64,000 nucleotides of DNA from contig CM068540.1 of NCBI GenBank assembly GCA_035048495.1, positions 6,928,829-6,992,828 of the forward strand, read 5' to 3'. The DNA comes from Euptelea pleiosperma (Eukaryota > Streptophyta > Magnoliopsida > Ranunculales > Eupteleaceae). This document shows, piece after piece, positions 63,701-64,000 of the stretch. The notes beneath the pieces were generated by a model, which was not told the DNA's origin, did no database searches, and saw nothing but the letters and a program-made list of their open reading frames with translations. The position numbers were made by a program, and so were the translations under genes. Numbering within the stretch: the stretch's first letter is position 1; each line of letters begins with the position of its first letter.

Positions 63701-64000
63701 CTCAGACATATGAGATTGACTACAAGGAGACATTTGCTCCGGTGGCCAAGCTCAATTCTATCAGAGTTACTCTTTCCCTTGCAGCGAACCACTCTTGGCC
63801 CTTATTTCAGCTTGATGTCAAGAATTCCTTCCTTCATGAGGATCTGAAGGAAGAAGTCTATATGTTGCCCCCTCCTGGATTTCAACTCTCTGGGGGTGAA
63901 CAGAAAGTGTGTAAACTAAAAAAAAACCTTGTATGGCTTGAAGCAGTCACCATGGGCATGGTTTGAACGGTTCAGTGGGGCCGTGAAGCGATTGGGGTAC
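60790..64000 (+). pseudogene. Copia D gag-pol polyprotein, partial and broken
   Basis: Gag starts near 60805 (LQITTTKLIGKNYLEWSRAA), shifts frame near 60925 and continues to 61308 (MSWLLNSMESHISRG, YLLRQSVATLRQGD). Two adjacent CCHC knuckles lie at about 61477-61590 (CTYCGKKGHTKDRC, CEGCGKKGHSKEKC). Protease near 61865 is WIIDSGASKHMTG with the catalytic D-S-G intact. GAG-pre-integrase follows (SWHARLGHVSFPYLG), then integrase (VDDFSRCTWIFVMKSK). A stop at 62638-62640 precedes SDQGGEYM. RT begins near 63613 (WVYTVKCKSDGSVDRYKARL, FQLDVKNSFLHEDLKEE). Other frameshifts lie near 62640-62870 and 63310-63360. RNase H would lie outside. Confidence 0.85.

Larger units (their letters stand above)
59924..64000 (+). 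mobile_element. Copia element D, plus strand, runs off the window
   Basis: LTR 59924-60117 is followed by a PBS, an untranslated leader (about 60131-60780), gag, protease, integrase and the start of reverse transcriptase, which continues past 64000. It lies in intron 22 in the sense direction. Confidence 0.88.

Overview
The window is nuclear DNA from a flowering plant. It is AT-rich, has GT-AG introns, and is crowded with plant-type transposable elements: Copia, Ty3/gypsy, L1-type LINE, TRIM and MITE remnants. The species cannot be told from the sequence. The gigantic introns and many diverged repeats suggest a large-genome, possibly woody, lineage.

The only host gene that can be assembled with confidence is the 5' part of a callose synthase (glucan synthase-like) gene of the CalS1/2/3 clade on the + strand. 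Its start codon is at 24889. I traced 22 coding exons to 59262, all with GT-AG junctions and an unbroken frame. They encode about 835 residues, roughly the first 43% of a protein of about 1950 residues. The gene runs off the right edge. Intron 2 (12.3 kb) and intron 9 (8.3 kb) are swollen by retroelements, and intron 22 has received a Copia element that reaches the end of the window.

Layout: 1-4.3 kb, diverged copies of a non-autonomous repeat family. 4.7-7.9 kb, a minus-strand LTR element with an LTR, a polypurine tract and a coding remnant of the plant-transposon type seen in LARD-like elements. 8.1-9.8 kb, a short tandem repeat and a plus-strand Copia gag remnant. 10.4-14.0 kb, isolated spliced exon fragments of unrelated host genes (ERD6-like sugar transporter, AP180/ANTH clathrin adaptor) around an eight-unit minisatellite whose units are themselves inverted repeats. 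14.2-24.4 kb, a MITE field upstream of the gene with at least four foldback families, a 480-bp direct duplication and a Ty3/gypsy pol scrap.

24.9-59.3 kb is callose synthase exons and introns. Intron 2 holds a LINE-type repeat-family copy and three Copia units on the minus strand, with two hAT-like MITEs nested inside Copia coding sequence. Intron 6 holds a palindromic TRIM array flanked by AAGAT. Intron 9 holds gypsy pol on the minus strand, an RNase H fragment on the plus strand and a 4.7-kb degenerate L1-type LINE on the minus strand. Intron 14 has a duplicated exon start and a LINE tail. 59.9-64 kb is a plus-strand Copia element.

Most of the larger intronic elements lie antisense to the host gene. 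No autonomous element looks intact. Nothing resembling a new protein-based system was found. The most unusual signals are structural: the palindromic TRIM dimer, the MITE family with interchangeable low-complexity cores, the captured-exon mosaic, and the duplicated splice acceptor and exon start in the callose synthase gene.
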